Below, one piece after another: positions 8,226-19,824 of a stretch of DNA of 64,000 bases. Each line of letters begins with the position of its first letter. Position 1 is the first letter of the stretch. Source of the stretch: Arthrobacter sp. NtRootA1 (lineage in GTDB: Bacteria; Actinomycetota; Actinomycetes; Actinomycetales; Micrococcaceae); assembly GCF_019976975.1 (NCBI RefSeq), contig NZ_AP024630.1, forward strand, positions 682,001-746,000. The letters are read 5' to 3'. The position numbers were made by a program, and so were the translations under genes. Under the pieces are notes generated by a model. The model saw only the letters and a list, made by a program, of their open reading frames with translations. It was not told the origin of the DNA and did no database searches.

Positions 8226-9629
8226 TTAGGCGTTGGCCAGGTCCTTCTTGTCCTCGTCGGCTTCGTGCGAGGCAGAGCCCTTCGCGGCGAAGGCGCTTCC
8301 CTGCTCGGCGTCCAAGTGCGTCGCTTTCTTGTTCTTCAACGCGAAGATGTATACAAGCAGCGAGATGAAGATCGCGGCAGTCACATAGGTGAAGAACATG
8401 TCCACCTGCCCGGCCTTCTGCAGAGCGGCGCCAATCAGCGGAACCGTGCCGCCGAACAGCGAGTTCGCGATCGCATATCCCAGGCCGACACCCAGGGCCC
8501 GGATCGATGCCGGGAACAGCTCAGCCTTCACCAGCGCATTGATGGAGGTGTAGCCGCCAACCATGAGCAGGCCGCCCAGCATGAGCAGGAACGCCATAAA
8601 CGGATCCTTGGTTCCGGACAGCGTGGAGAGCAACGGCCATGTGAACAGTACACCCGTAACGCCGAACCAAATCAGCAGCGGCTTGCGGCCGATCTTGTCC
8701 GAAATCAAGCCATAGACCGGCTGGAGCAACATGAAGATGAACAATGCCCAGAAGTTGATGACGGAGGTATCGGTCTTGGCGATTCCGGACGTATCGTTCA
8801 TGAACTTCAGGATGAAGTTGGTGTACGTGTAGAACGCCACGGTGCCACCGAGCGTGATACCAATGCAGATGAGCAGCGGCTTCCAGTGCTTGGTGAACAG
8901 CAGTTTCATGGTCCCCGGCTGTGCCTCGCCTTCAACCTTCACGTGCGCGGCGCGGAGCTGATCGGCGGAAAGCGTCTCTTCCATGGACCGGCGAAGCCAG
9001 AGGACAACCAACGCAGCGACGCCACCAATCGCAAAAGGAATGCGCCAGCCCCAGGCCGTCAGGTCTTCCTTGCTCATGGTGTTCTGCAGGATCACCAGCA
9101 CCAGGAGGGCCAGCATCTGCCCGCCAATGAGCGTTACGTACTGGAAGCTGGAGAAGAAACCGCGGCGCTTGGCAGTGGCAGCCTCGGACATATAGGTGGC
9201 GCTGGTGCCGTATTCGCCGCCCACCGAGAAGCCCTGCACGACGCGGATAAAGACCAGCAGGATCAGTGCCCAGAGCCCAATCACGTCCTGGGTTGGCAGG
9301 AGCGCAATGGCAAACGAACCCGCCGACATCATGGTCACGCTGAGGGTCAGAGCGGCCTTGCGGCCCTTGCGGTCGGCGTAACGGCCGAAGAACCAGCTGC
9401 CGATGGGACGCATGAGGAACGACGTCGAGAAGACCGCCATCGCTTCAAGGCCAGCCTGCAGATCGTCAGAGGAGTTGAAAAAGTGCGACTGGAAATACGC
9501 CGCGAAAACCGTATAGACGTAGAGATCGAACCACTCCACGAGGTTGCCCGCGGAGCCCTTGAGGATATTGCTCACGGCCTTGCGTGTCTGTGCGGCCTCG
9601 CTGAGGGACGCAACTTGTTGGGTGCTCAT
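8226..9629 (-). CDS. MHS-family MFS transporter (proline/citrate/alpha-ketoglutarate permease type)
   Basis: A 467-residue, 12-helix permease of the metabolite:H+ symporter family. Signature regions are AGNLVEWFDLYVYTVFA in helix 1, FGRYADRKGRKAAL in loop 2-3, FIRVVQGFSVGGEYGTSATY in helix 4 and SDKIGRKPLL in loop 8-9. MHS members take up carboxylates, betaines or shikimate-like acids. The start at 9629 has an AGGAAGG ribosome site. A TAXI binding protein and two-component system downstream suggest a di- or tricarboxylate substrate, as inference. The C-terminal tail is acidic and hydrophilic (about 30 residues). Confidence 0.9.
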   Translation of the reverse strand: MSTQQVASLSEAAQTRKAVSNILKGSAGNLVEWFDLYVYTVFAAYFQSHFFNSSDDLQAGLEAMAVFSTSFLMRPIGSWFFGRYADRKGRKAALTLSVTMMSAGSFAIALLPTQDVIGLWALILLVFIRVVQGFSVGGEYGTSATYMSEAATAKRRGFFSSFQYVTLIGGQMLALLVLVILQNTMSKEDLTAWGWRIPFAIGGVAALVVLWLRRSMEETLSADQLRAAHVKVEGEAQPGTMKLLFTKHWKPLLICIGITLGGTVAFYTYTNFILKFMNDTSGIAKTDTSVINFWALFIFMLLQPVYGLISDKIGRKPLLIWFGVTGVLFTWPLLSTLSGTKDPFMAFLLMLGGLLMVGGYTSINALVKAELFPASIRALGVGLGYAIANSLFGGTVPLIGAALQKAGQVDMFFTYVTAAIFISLLVYIFALKNKKATHLDAEQGSAFAAKGSASHEADEDKKDLANA

Positions 9630-9834
9630 CAATGAACCTTCCTGGACGGCAGCGTTTTGCCGCGGCCGTGTCTTGCATGAGTTCGTTCTGTCCATGAAGC
9701 TCGTGCTCATGGCGTCCTTGGGCATGGCTCTTCGTCGACTAAGAAAGGTCCTCCATGGGTGAAGAGGACATGATCCAAACTATGGGTGATACAGGGCACA
9801 GCCAACGCCGGAAGCGATTTCCTAACACTTCCTT

Positions 9835-10133
9835 AGGTTTTGAGTGATCCTCTCGCAGATGATCCCCGGTTTTGGGCGTTCCTCTCGCAGACCATCGCCG
9901 GTTTTGGGTGTTCCTCTCGCAGATCATCGCCGGTTTTGGGTGTTCCTCTCGCAGATAACCACCGGTTTCGGGCGTTCCTCTCGCAGATCATCGCCGGTTT
10001 TGGGTGTTCCTCTGGCAGGTGGTCGCCGGTTTTGGGTGTTCCTCTCGTAGACCATCACCGGTTTTGGGCGTTCCTCTCGCAGATAACCACCGGTTTTGGG
10101 CGTTCCTCTCGCAGATCATCGCCGGTTTTGGGG
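9835..10133 (-). repeat. Array C of the 32-bp tandem repeat family (about 9 units)
   Basis: Nine cores of the form CTCTCGCAG begin at 9850, 9882, 9914, 9946, 9978, 10010, 10042, 10074 and 10106, always 32 bases apart. CGGTTTTGGGCGTTCCT precedes each core and is nearly invariant, while the eight bases after it vary (ATCATCGC, ACCATCGC, ATAACCAC, GTGGTCGC). The flanks are a degenerate half unit at 9835 and a truncated unit at 10123. It occupies the divergent region between the MHS transporter and the methyltransferase gene. There are no unique spacers, so it is not a CRISPR array. Confidence 0.95.
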
Positions 10134-10252
10134 CAATGCGGTCTCACACAGGGCCGCTTGCTCCGAAGCCTGTGGGGCGAGATTTCGGGCAGTCCCTTTC
10201 AGCACAAATGAGTGGCTGGTGGATGTGGGCCAGGTGCGATTAGTCTTCAGGC

Positions 10253-10771
10253 ATGGCCTCCGTTCTCGGGTCGATCGACCGGACAGTGCGCGCTTTGGGC
10301 AGCCTCTACCGGACCACCCCACTGCCACCGGGCCAAGTGGTTGGCTTGGTGCTGGATGCGGCCCTTGACCGTCTGCATCCTGCTCCTGTTCAAGCGCCCG
10401 GGACCGTGCGCAGAACCGTCGGCCTCGGCTTGGCTCTGGCAGGGGTTGGTTTTACCGCGTGGGCCGTGGCGGAACGTCGGCGCCAAACGACCGGCACCTT
10501 TTCGTTGGAGCGCCCCGAGGGTCTGGTCACCACCGGTCCCTATGCCGCCAGCCGCCATCCGATGTACCTCGGGTGGTGGCTGATCCACTCGGGCGTGGGG
10601 ATCTTTAGAGGTTCTCCCTGGACGCTCGCTACTTTGCCCGCTGGAATCCTGGTGGAACACTTTGGCACGTTGTGGGAAGAGAAGATGCTTCGGCGGGAAT
10701 TCGGCCAGTCCTACGCTGACTACTCGGACAGGGTTCCCCGATACTTCGACTTCCATTGTCGCCACTCATGA
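10253..10771 (+). CDS. ICMT/PEMT-family membrane methyltransferase-like protein
   Basis: The protein has 172 residues with three or four hydrophobic segments. The region RPEGLVTTGPYAASRHPMYL, ending HPMYLGWWL, is the hallmark of the isoprenylcysteine carboxyl methyltransferase / phospholipid methyltransferase superfamily, which binds S-adenosylmethionine at the membrane. EEKMLRREFGQSYADYSDRV is the usual C-terminal segment. The substrate in bacteria is generally unknown. The start at 10253 lacks a clear ribosome site, so a leaderless or weakly translated message is possible. It lies between arrays C and D. Confidence 0.8.
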   Translation: MASVLGSIDRTVRALGSLYRTTPLPPGQVVGLVLDAALDRLHPAPVQAPGTVRRTVGLGLALAGVGFTAWAVAERRRQTTGTFSLERPEGLVTTGPYAASRHPMYLGWWLIHSGVGIFRGSPWTLATLPAGILVEHFGTLWEEKMLRREFGQSYADYSDRVPRYFDFHCRHS

Positions 10772-10784
10772 CCATTGGCGTGAT

Positions 10785-10905
10785 CGAGTGATATGAACGA
10801 GCATTCGCCAAACGGGGGGATTATGTGAGCGAGGATCCAGAAAAGCCCTCGGTTATGTGAGAGAGGGATGGGCCAAAACGGTGTGGGATGTGAGAGAGCA
10901 TCCGG
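10785..10905 (+). repeat. Array D of the 32-bp tandem repeat family (4 units)
   Basis: Cores ATGAACGAG, GTGAGCGAG, GTGAGAGAG and GTGAGAGAG start at 10793, 10825, 10857 and 10890 (spacings 32, 32 and 33). Sequence between cores is divergent, so this is an older or more degraded array. It lies between the methyltransferase-like gene and the queuosine precursor transporter, both on the plus strand. Confidence 0.8.
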
Positions 10906-10965
10906 GGGTGGGACAATAAAACCGGTGTCGGGCTGAATGCCTCACCAACCACAGTGCTAATACAG

Positions 10966-10998
10966 CGGGGCGCCGTGCTTCACGGGCGCCTGCGCGAA
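10966..10998 (+). promoter_or_regulatory. GC-rich hairpin in the leader of the YhhQ-type gene
   Basis: GGCGCCGTG and CACGGGCGCC pair around a short CTT loop with one bulged base, 22 bases before the transporter start. There is no T-run. It does not resemble the preQ1-I aptamer I would expect before such a gene. It could be the end of an upstream message or a translational control hairpin. Confidence 0.4.
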
Positions 10999-11019
10999 CC
11001 ACTACGAAATGGATGACCC

Positions 11020-11730
11020 ATGACCTCGCCCTCTGGCTCCAGCACATTGAGCAAGCCCGCACCCCGCTTCGCTTCGATCGGCTCCCCATACTTCGGCATC
11101 ATGTTGGCCATCATGGCCGTGGTGCTGATCCTGTCCAACATTGGCGCTTCCAAGGGAGTGGTACTCGGCCCCATCATCACAGATGGCGGGTTCTTCCTGT
11201 TCCCGCTGGCCTACATCCTGGGCGACGTAATGAGCGAGGTCTATGGCTTCAAGGTTGCGCGCAAAGCCATCGTCACGTCGTTCGCGCTCTCGGTGTTCGC
11301 CTCGCTTTGCTACTGGGTGATCATCGCGCTGCCCGGCTTCGACGACGAATATGGAACCGCGAAGCAGGCAGCAATCGAGGGGGCGCTTGGACCCGTGCCG
11401 CAGATCGTCCTTGCCTCGCTGCTGGCTTTCCTCGCCGGACAGACCATCAACTCCTGGATCCTGGTGAAGATGAAGGCACGCACCGGTGAAAAGACGCTTT
11501 GGGCGCGCCTTATGGGTTCCTCCGTGGTGGGTGAATTCGTGGACACCCTGATTTTCTGCAGCATCGCGGCCTCGGTCATTGGCATCACGGACTTTGGAAT
11601 GTTCGCCAACTACGTCTTGGTGGGCTTCGTCTACAAGACCGGCGTGGAGTTCCTGTTCGTGCCTGTCACCGTAATGGTTGTTGGCTGGATCAAGAAGCGC
11701 GAGCCGAGCTACGGGGTAGTCGCGGCCTAG
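11020..11730 (+). CDS. yhhQ: YhhQ/VUT-family queuosine precursor transporter
   Basis: A 236-residue protein with six predicted membrane helices. It has the conserved LILSNIGASKG, FPLAYILGDVMSEVYGF, FLAGQTINSWIL and GEFVDTLIFCSIA segments of the vitamin uptake (VUT) / queuosine precursor transporter family. Family members import preQ0, preQ1 or queuine. The gene converges on tgt, whose stop lies 10 bases away, which supports a role in queuosine salvage rather than synthesis. The ATG at 11020 is chosen; an out-of-frame ATG lies at 11009. Confidence 0.88.
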   Translation: MTSPSGSSTLSKPAPRFASIGSPYFGIMLAIMAVVLILSNIGASKGVVLGPIITDGGFFLFPLAYILGDVMSEVYGFKVARKAIVTSFALSVFASLCYWVIIALPGFDDEYGTAKQAAIEGALGPVPQIVLASLLAFLAGQTINSWILVKMKARTGEKTLWARLMGSSVVGEFVDTLIFCSIAASVIGITDFGMFANYVLVGFVYKTGVEFLFVPVTVMVVGWIKKREPSYGVVAA

Positions 11731-11740
11731 CCGTACTAAG

Positions 11741-13829
<2,089 letters not shown>

Positions 13830-13878
13830 GGCCCCGAATCTACCGCCGTTCGCGTCCATAAAACAGGTCTTGAAATGT

Positions 13879-14886
13879 TCAGGCGCGCACTGCATCCAGT
13901 TCGATGCCGATCCGACGGCCCAATTCCTCTTCTCCCAGGGTTTCGGATCCACCGTGGGCCCGCAGGAACAGCAGCGATTCCAGGCGAAGGAAGCGCCATT
14001 CCCGCTCAGCTTCATGGTTGCCGTTGTCGATTGCGCGGAAGATTTCCTTGTCGTACAGATTCGGTTCGTTCAGTGCGCGCTGGCGGACCTTGGCGGCGAT
14101 GCGCGCCTTGAAGGGGTCCGTTTCCTCTGACTCATGGGCGCGCAGCAATTTCTCGTATACAGCCGCTCGTTCGGTTTGTCCGCCCTCCCGGCAAATAAAA
14201 CTGGAGAGTGCCAGCGCGCGTTCAATCGACGCCCAGCGGTCGGGGTTGCCGTCAAAGGGGAGCACGTTCAGGAGATCCGCCACCCTCAGGGCATTATCCG
14301 GGTCGCGCAGCACGATGCAGAGATCGAACGCCAAATTACTGAGGTCCCGGAGGCAGCTTCCAGACTTGGTGTTGATACCCTTGGCCAGCCTCTCGGCGAG
14401 CACCTGGACGCCGTTCTTGCCCTTGTGATTGGCGACGGCGGCCCGGACCACAGCTTCAGGCGTCCCCTCCGGCTCGGGGATCAGCGCAAGCTCTTCCGGG
14501 ACCGGCGCGAGCGCAGGCGGCGTCTCCGGGCGCGGCGGGACGACGACGGCGGGCCCAGCTTCAGGGTCCAGGTCGTCTTCCGCGGAGGTGCTGGAACCGG
14601 TGGCGGCTTCGGATTCTGGAACACCAACTGCGGAAGCGTCAGACGTTCCCAAGCCAGCGGAAACTCCGTCCCCCACGGGCACACTGGACCCCAGAGCGAC
14701 CCGTACCGCAGCGCCGTCGACCGTTGTCACGAGCAGCAGCGCGGGTACGCCGTAATCATCGTTCTGGACCTCGATAGTGCCGATTTCCTCGGCGGGCCCG
14801 TCTCCGGGCAGGAACACAAAGTCTCCGGGTTGCAGGTCCCCAGCCTGCTTTTCGCGGTATTGCTGTGAGGCTGGGCTGTGAGTCAT
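13879..14886 (-). CDS. Conserved hypothetical protein (DUF6707-like)
   Basis: A 335-residue soluble protein in three parts: an N-terminal beta-rich region (GDLQPGDFVFLPGDGPAEEI, then EVQNDDYGVPALLLVTTVDG) to about residue 75; an acidic, Pro/Ala-rich linker to about 150; and a helical C-terminal domain (ALSSFICREGGQTERAAVYE; EREWRFLRLESLLFLRAHGG). I recognise it only as a conserved actinobacterial family, possibly DUF6707, whose helical part resembles tetratricopeptide-type solenoids. No catalytic motif is visible. It is co-directional with the SRPBCC and tgt genes, 49 bases upstream. Confidence 0.6.
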   Translation of the reverse strand: MTHSPASQQYREKQAGDLQPGDFVFLPGDGPAEEIGTIEVQNDDYGVPALLLVTTVDGAAVRVALGSSVPVGDGVSAGLGTSDASAVGVPESEAATGSSTSAEDDLDPEAGPAVVVPPRPETPPALAPVPEELALIPEPEGTPEAVVRAAVANHKGKNGVQVLAERLAKGINTKSGSCLRDLSNLAFDLCIVLRDPDNALRVADLLNVLPFDGNPDRWASIERALALSSFICREGGQTERAAVYEKLLRAHESEETDPFKARIAAKVRQRALNEPNLYDKEIFRAIDNGNHEAEREWRFLRLESLLFLRAHGGSETLGEEELGRRIGIELDAVRA

Positions 14887-14997
14887 CGGAAGTCCTTTGG
14901 TTCTCTTGCGGTCCGCCGTCCAGTCTACAAACTCCGGCCGCCGAGGGAGGTCGGGACCCGCTAGAGGACGACGACGGAGCTAGACGACGATGCCGAG

Positions 14998-15537
14998 CTA
15001 AAGGACGATGCCGGAGAAAGCCAGCGCCTGGCGCACCAGGTTCCCGCGGCCGCCCTCGAACTCCTGCTGCACGTCCTCGCTCAGGACTTCCTGCGGCGTC
15101 ATCCACGTGAGTTCCAGGGCGTCCTGGCGCGGTTCGCATTCCCCAGTGACCGGGATGATGAAGACCAGCGACACCGCGTGTTGGCGGTCGTCGGTGAATC
15201 CCGTCTGGGACGGCGCGGGGAAGTATTCGGCCACAGTGAAGGGAACGGGGCTGATGGGAAGCTGCGGGAATGCAAGGGGGCCGAGGTCTTTTTCCATGTG
15301 CCGCAGCAGGGCTGCACGGATGGTTTCACGGTAGAGGACACGCCCGGAGACGAGGTAGCGCACCATGTTGCCGTCGGCGTCACCCTGCAGGAGGGAGCCG
15401 ACTTCATTGACGTACCCGAGCGGATCAAGGCGGACGGGGACTGCCTCCACGTAAACCATGGGAAGACGGCCGCGGGCTTCGAAGAGGTCTTCGTCGGAAA
15501 GCCAGCCTGGATACGGGTCGGGTGTACGTACGCTCAT
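14998..15537 (-). CDS. NUDIX-like protein (DUF4916 type)
   Basis: The protein has 179 residues. The sequence GWLSDEDLFEARGRLPMVYV and EAVPVRLDPLGYVNEVGSLL, then VSGRVLYRETIRAALLRHME, resembles the NUDIX-related DUF4916 family of actinobacteria. The region after GRVLYRE is a degenerate NUDIX box (the canonical form has GGxxxxxExxxxAxxREl), so pyrophosphohydrolase activity is uncertain. The C-terminus has ALELTWMTPQEVLSED, a common NUDIX substrate-recognition feature. It stands alone between two unrelated minus-strand genes. Confidence 0.65.
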   Translation of the reverse strand: MSVRTPDPYPGWLSDEDLFEARGRLPMVYVEAVPVRLDPLGYVNEVGSLLQGDADGNMVRYLVSGRVLYRETIRAALLRHMEKDLGPLAFPQLPISPVPFTVAEYFPAPSQTGFTDDRQHAVSLVFIIPVTGECEPRQDALELTWMTPQEVLSEDVQQEFEGGRGNLVRQALAFSGIVL

Positions 15538-15610
15538 GGTTAAGTTCTACCCCATCCCAGGCCGAAGTTCGGTGGCAGGGCCCCCGGGTGCTGCCGCATT
15601 AAGCTGCTGG

Positions 15611-16351
15611 CTATGTTTGGTTGCGCACGTCCGGCGTCCGCTCAACCACGATTGACGCCGGCGCGGAGCCGCCCACAGCATCAGGGTTGGCGACGTACAG
15701 CACGCCCTCGCTGATCCGCGCCTCTATTCCTGCTTCGTGGAGTCTGAGCAGCAGAGGGTCCAGATCGCCGTCGTATTCAAAAGCGAGGTCGCCGGACTCC
15801 GCAGCCGCACCGTGGATCACACGCAGGATTCCGCCGTTTTTGGTTGTGAAGGTTGCTGATTCGTCATCCGAGCTCCGGGGCCGGGCGCCGATGTTGCGAA
15901 GCTCCTGCGCGGAATCGTCGACGCCGGGACTCACCCAGATGGCTACAACGGCAAGAGCAGGGTCTGCTTTGTCCGACGTGGCCCAGGTGCCGTCCGCGGC
16001 TCGTTGGGCGGGGTCAGCCAGGAATGTGAAGCCATCCCGGGCCGTGACCTGAACGGTCTGGCCGTGCGAAGCCTCGGTGAGCTCTGCGATGGTCCCGTCT
16101 TCCTGCGTGCGCCGGGCAAACTCGTCCAGCACGCCAACCTCGACGCCGAAGACCGTGGTGCCATCCTGAGGACCTGCGGGGTCGTGCGCCGCTGCGTCAT
16201 GCTGTACGCGACGCAGCGCAAGGCGACCGGAGCCGGCGTCGAACTCGAACCAATCCTTGTCCTCAAAGGTGGAGACCAGACCCAAGGCTTCCAGCAGCTC
16301 AGCCCACTGTTCCGGGCGTGAGGTGAAGTGGATGGGGCGGGCTCGCAACAT
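15611..16351 (-). CDS. VOC-family (glyoxalase/dioxygenase-fold) protein
   Basis: The protein has 246 residues. Two beta-alpha-beta-beta-beta repeats are visible: RARPIHFTSRPEQWAELLEA with ALGLVSTFEDKDWFEFDAG, and a second from WVSPGVDDSAQELRNIGA. Vicinal oxygen chelate proteins bind metal or small hydrophobic ligands; the usual His/Glu metal ligands are not obvious, so this member may be a binding or resistance protein. The ATG at 16351 follows a strong AGGAGGA site. Divergent from the YdeI-like gene. Confidence 0.65.
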   Translation of the reverse strand: MLRARPIHFTSRPEQWAELLEALGLVSTFEDKDWFEFDAGSGRLALRRVQHDAAAHDPAGPQDGTTVFGVEVGVLDEFARRTQEDGTIAELTEASHGQTVQVTARDGFTFLADPAQRAADGTWATSDKADPALAVVAIWVSPGVDDSAQELRNIGARPRSSDDESATFTTKNGGILRVIHGAAAESGDLAFEYDGDLDPLLLRLHEAGIEARISEGVLYVANPDAVGGSAPASIVVERTPDVRNQT

Positions 16352-16432
16352 GGGTCCTCCTGGCATGGCTTCACTGGCATTTCGGCTTCCGTCCTCCAGC
16401 CTATGCCGTCCGGTTTGCAACAGAATGAACCC

Positions 16433-17038
16433 ATGCCTATCGAGCTCGAAGAATTGATCGTCAAGGATGCCACCGAGTGGCGGGCGTGGCTCGAGGAGCA
16501 CGCGGTTGACAGTCCTGGCGTGTGGCTGGTCCTGCACAAAAAGGGCGGGAACGTCACAGAGTTGGACTACGACGCCGCGTTGGACGAGGCGCTCTGTTTC
16601 GGCTGGATCGACGGCCAATCCAAGAGCCGCGACGCCGAAAGCTACTTCCAGCGCATGACGCCACGGGGCCGCCGCAGTATCTGGTCGGCACGCAACGTTG
16701 GGCACATTGCCCGCTTGGACAAGGAAGGGAAAATGACCGCCGCCGGGTGGGCCGCCGTGGACGCTGCCAAAGCCGACGGGCGATGGGAAGCTGCCTATGC
16801 CGGACCCGCGGATTCAGTGGTTCCCGATGATCTCGCAGCTGCCATCGCGGCTGTTCCCGAGGCGCAGGCCATGTTCGACGTCCTGACGTCCCAAAACCGC
16901 TTCGCTCTCATACACCGGACCAACCTCGTCAAGAGGGCAGACACGAGGGAGCGCAAGATCGCCGGTTTTGTGGAGATGCTTGCTCGGCACGAGGCACCGT
17001 ACCCGCAGAAGAAGCGTCCGGCGTCAGGGCCCCAGTAG
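16433..17038 (+). CDS. YdeI/OmpD-associated (OmdA) family protein
   Basis: The protein has 201 residues. EWRAWLEEHAVDSPGVWLVL, YDAALDEALCFGWIDGQSKS and FQRMTPRGRRSIWSARNVGH are typical of the YdeI / OmdA family. The C-terminal TNLVKRADTRERKIAGFVEM segment is also usual. Members have been linked loosely to peptide or stress tolerance, but no biochemical function is established. It stands alone, divergent from the VOC gene, and converges on the iron transporter operon. Confidence 0.8.
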   Translation: MPIELEELIVKDATEWRAWLEEHAVDSPGVWLVLHKKGGNVTELDYDAALDEALCFGWIDGQSKSRDAESYFQRMTPRGRRSIWSARNVGHIARLDKEGKMTAAGWAAVDAAKADGRWEAAYAGPADSVVPDDLAAAIAAVPEAQAMFDVLTSQNRFALIHRTNLVKRADTRERKIAGFVEMLARHEAPYPQKKRPASGPQ

Positions 17039-17055
17039 CGTCAGGGCCTAAGTAA

Positions 17056-18222
17056 TCATGCCTCGGGCGGGAACGCCACACCCTCGCCCACCACGCGAAG
17101 GCTGAGCACAGTTCCAGGTTTGGTGATGGACGCGTTCCAGTGCCGGATGGTGATGATCTCGCCTCCGCCGGGGTAACGGTGGCCATTCCCGGATAAGACG
17201 CCGTCAGCCGCGGTGTAAGCGGAGAGCTGTATTCGAACGGTGGTCTCGGGACCGAAGTAGTCAGTGTCCACAACCACGCCCCGGATCGGGCCGTCGGGTG
17301 CGATCCGGATCTGCTCGGGGCGGAGCATGAGCTGAACTTTGCCCTGTGCCGGTGGCCGGCGGACCGGAATTCCGCCCAGGGAACAGGTGGCCAGGGATCC
17401 TTCCATCCACGCGTCCAGGATCACGGCGTCGCCGAGGAATTCGGCTGTCGCGCGGTCTGCCGGGCGCGTATAGACCACAAAGGGGTTGCCGATCTGTGCC
17501 AGTTTTCCTCCGCGCATGATGGCCACTTGGTCGGCAAAGGAAAGAGCTTCGGCTTGATCATGCGTCACCAGGATGGTGGTAACCCCTGCCGCATTCAATA
17601 CCTTGGCAACGGCCCGGCGCGTAGCTACACGGAGCCCGGCGTCAAGAGCGGAGAAGGGTTCATCCAGCAACATGAGCTCCGGTTCGCGGGCCAGCGCACG
17701 TGCCAGGGCGACGCGCTGTTGCTGCCCACCGGACAACTGGTGCGGACGTCGCTTCGCCATCGAGGCGTCCAGCGACACCATTTCGAGCAGTTCCTGGACA
17801 CGGGAAGCAACGGCCCGGCGGCCGCCGTCGAGCTTTCCGGAATCCAGACCAAAAGCGACGTTCTGTCCCACGGTCAGATGCGGGAAAAGAGCCCCATCCT
17901 GGGCGACGTATCCCACTTGTCGTTTGTGCGCAGGGAACCACACTCCATTGCCCGCAACCGTTGATCCGTTCAGCGCAATGGTCCCGGTGTCTGGATGCTC
18001 AAAACCCGCGATCAAGCGAAGCAGTGTGGTTTTGCCGGAGCCTGAAGGACCAACAATGGCCGTGGTTCCACCCTTGGCCACCGAAAGATTGACCCCCTTC
18101 AGGACAGCCTGGGAACCGAAGTTCTTTGTGACCTCAGCGATGTCCAAGTGCGTGTTGGTGGTGGGCACAATGGAGGGAGCCACTCGCGGTGACGGGAGCC
18201 TGGAGGGAGATTGTTCGGTCAC
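17056..18222 (-). CDS. Fe3+-type ABC transporter ATP-binding protein
   Basis: A 388-residue ATPase of the FbpC/PotA class. Walker A is GPSGSGKTT, the Q-loop [14 protein letters not shown], the signature [15 protein letters not shown], Walker [14 protein letters not shown] and the H-loop [10 protein letters not shown]. The C-terminal part (about 270-388) is a TOBE-like regulatory domain. It powers iron uptake with the permease, whose stop overlaps its start by four bases. Third gene of the binding protein, permease, ATPase operon. Confidence 0.93.
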   Translation of the reverse strand: MTEQSPSRLPSPRVAPSIVPTTNTHLDIAEVTKNFGSQAVLKGVNLSVAKGGTTAIVGPSGSGKTTLLRLIAGFEHPDTGTIALNGSTVAGNGVWFPAHKRQVGYVAQDGALFPHLTVGQNVAFGLDSGKLDGGRRAVASRVQELLEMVSLDASMAKRRPHQLSGGQQQRVALARALAREPELMLLDEPFSALDAGLRVATRRAVAKVLNAAGVTTILVTHDQAEALSFADQVAIMRGGKLAQIGNPFVVYTRPADRATAEFLGDAVILDAWMEGSLATCSLGGIPVRRPPAQGKVQLMLRPEQIRIAPDGPIRGVVVDTDYFGPETTVRIQLSAYTAADGVLSGNGHRYPGGGEIITIRHWNASITKPGTVLSLRVVGEGVAFPPEA

Positions 18223-19820
18223 TGTCCGGCTACTTTCTTGGACTGTTGGAAAAGAAGGTAGGTCATCGGGGCGGAAAGCACGATCATCAAAAGCGCATAA
18301 GGTGCAGCCCCGGCGTAGTCGATTTCGCTGCTCTTGCTCCAGAACTCCGTCGCCAGGGTGCGGGTTCCATTGGGCGAAAGAAGAAGGGTGGCCGTGAGTT
18401 CGTTGACGATAGCAAGGAAGACAAGCGCGGCCCCGCCTGCCGCCGCCGGCGCCGTGAGCCGGAGCGTCACCCTGAAGAAGGACACCAGCGGAGCTTTGCC
18501 AAGGGATTGAGCGGCTTCATCGAGCTCCTTGGGTGCCTGGGCCAGCCCGGAGCGGATGTTGACCAGTGCGCGGGGAAGGAAGAGCAAGACATAGGCGGCC
18601 ACCAGCACGCCGGCACTTTGATAGATGCCGGGGACTGCGCGGATGCTGACGGTGACGAAGGCGAGGCCAACCACAATGCCGGGCAGGGAGCTGGTCACAT
18701 AGTTGGACAGTTCGAGCATCTTGCTGAACCAGCTGGGATGCCGGACTGCCAAGTAGGCCATGGGAAAAGCCACGATCGTGGTAACTGCGGCACCGACAGC
18801 CCCGTACACGAGGGTCTGCAGCAGCGCGGGCAGGAATTCGTCGGCGGCCCATACCTCGGCGCCTCCGGCAGAAAGCCAGCGCAGGACGAACCAGACAGGA
18901 AGCCCAAACGCCAGCGCAGTCAGGGCCAGCAAAGCGAGCTGAGCCGGAGCCTGGTATCCGCCCAAGGGCGCCCGTGTTGCTTTCGCTTGGGCGCCTGAGC
19001 CAATTCGCGCGTAGCGGGCTGTGCCCCGGCTCTTGACTTCGGCAAGGAGAAGAAGCAGGCAGAGGAAGACCAGGACACTGGCCAGCATGTTTCCCGCAGT
19101 GCCGTTGAACGTCGACTGGAACTGGACCATGATCGCCGTCGTGAAGGTATCAAAGCGGATCATTGCGAAAGCGCCATACTCGGCAAGGAGGTGCAACGCC
19201 ACCAGCAGCGCGCCGCCGGTCATTGCGATACGAAGCTGCGGGAGCACTACCCGGAAGAACACGGCCCAGGTACCGAGTCCGAGCGATGCGGCAGATTGTT
19301 CGATCGCCGGATCCAACCGCCCCAGCGTGGCCGCCGCAGGGATATAGACCAGCGGGAAATAGGACAACGTGGCGATCAGCACGCCGGACCAGATGCCCTG
19401 CAGGGAAGGTACAGCCGAGACCCACGCGTAGCTGTTGACGAAGGCGGGAATGGCCAGCGGTGCAGCCAGGGCAACCGCCCACCACCGGTTTCCACGCAGC
19501 TTGGTGCGCTCCACCAGCCAGGCGCCGCCAACACCCAGAATGAGGCACAACGGCACCGTGAGGACCATCAGCATGATGGTGTTCAACAGCAGTTCGCCCA
19601 CCCGTGGGCGAACGATAAGTGCGACGGCGGTGTCCCAGCCTGTCGCTGCCGTCATGAAGATGACGTAGCCCAGGGGCATCAGGGAAAACAGGGCGATCAA
19701 CACCGCCAACAACGACACCGTGGAAACGCCGAATGGCGGGCGAGGGCGCTTGCCCTTGCCCGCCGTCGTCGTGCTCCCTGGCGACTGTGGGAGGTCGGGA
19801 GCCGATAGATCAGTGGTCAC
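18219..19820 (-). CDS. Fe3+-type ABC transporter permease
   Basis: A 533-residue permease with about 12 membrane helices, formed by tandem fusion of two binding-protein-dependent transport domains, as in FbpB/SfuB. EAA-like loops are [20 protein letters not shown] in the first half and [20 protein letters not shown] in the second. Both contact the ATPase. The start lies four bases after the binding-protein stop, and the end overlaps the ATPase gene. Confidence 0.93.
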   Translation of the reverse strand: MTTDLSAPDLPQSPGSTTTAGKGKRPRPPFGVSTVSLLAVLIALFSLMPLGYVIFMTAATGWDTAVALIVRPRVGELLLNTIMLMVLTVPLCLILGVGGAWLVERTKLRGNRWWAVALAAPLAIPAFVNSYAWVSAVPSLQGIWSGVLIATLSYFPLVYIPAAATLGRLDPAIEQSAASLGLGTWAVFFRVVLPQLRIAMTGGALLVALHLLAEYGAFAMIRFDTFTTAIMVQFQSTFNGTAGNMLASVLVFLCLLLLLAEVKSRGTARYARIGSGAQAKATRAPLGGYQAPAQLALLALTALAFGLPVWFVLRWLSAGGAEVWAADEFLPALLQTLVYGAVGAAVTTIVAFPMAYLAVRHPSWFSKMLELSNYVTSSLPGIVVGLAFVTVSIRAVPGIYQSAGVLVAAYVLLFLPRALVNIRSGLAQAPKELDEAAQSLGKAPLVSFFRVTLRLTAPAAAGGAALVFLAIVNELTATLLLSPNGTRTLATEFWSKSSEIDYAGAAPYALLMIVLSAPMTYLLFQQSKKVAGQ

Positions 19821-19824
19821 AGAA

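Noticed and set aside
8265-9635. Long plus-strand open frame opposite the MHS transporter
   Set aside because: It is antisense to a clear permease, with low-complexity composition (Glu/Arg/Gln-rich) typical of antisense frames in GC-rich DNA.
9835-10133. Possible CRISPR array
   Set aside because: Units are directly contiguous at 32 bases with only eight variable bases that recur between units; no unique spacers and no cas genes.
10905-11019. preQ1 riboswitch upstream of the YhhQ-type gene
   Set aside because: No preQ1-I or preQ1-II consensus could be read; only a GC-rich hairpin is present.
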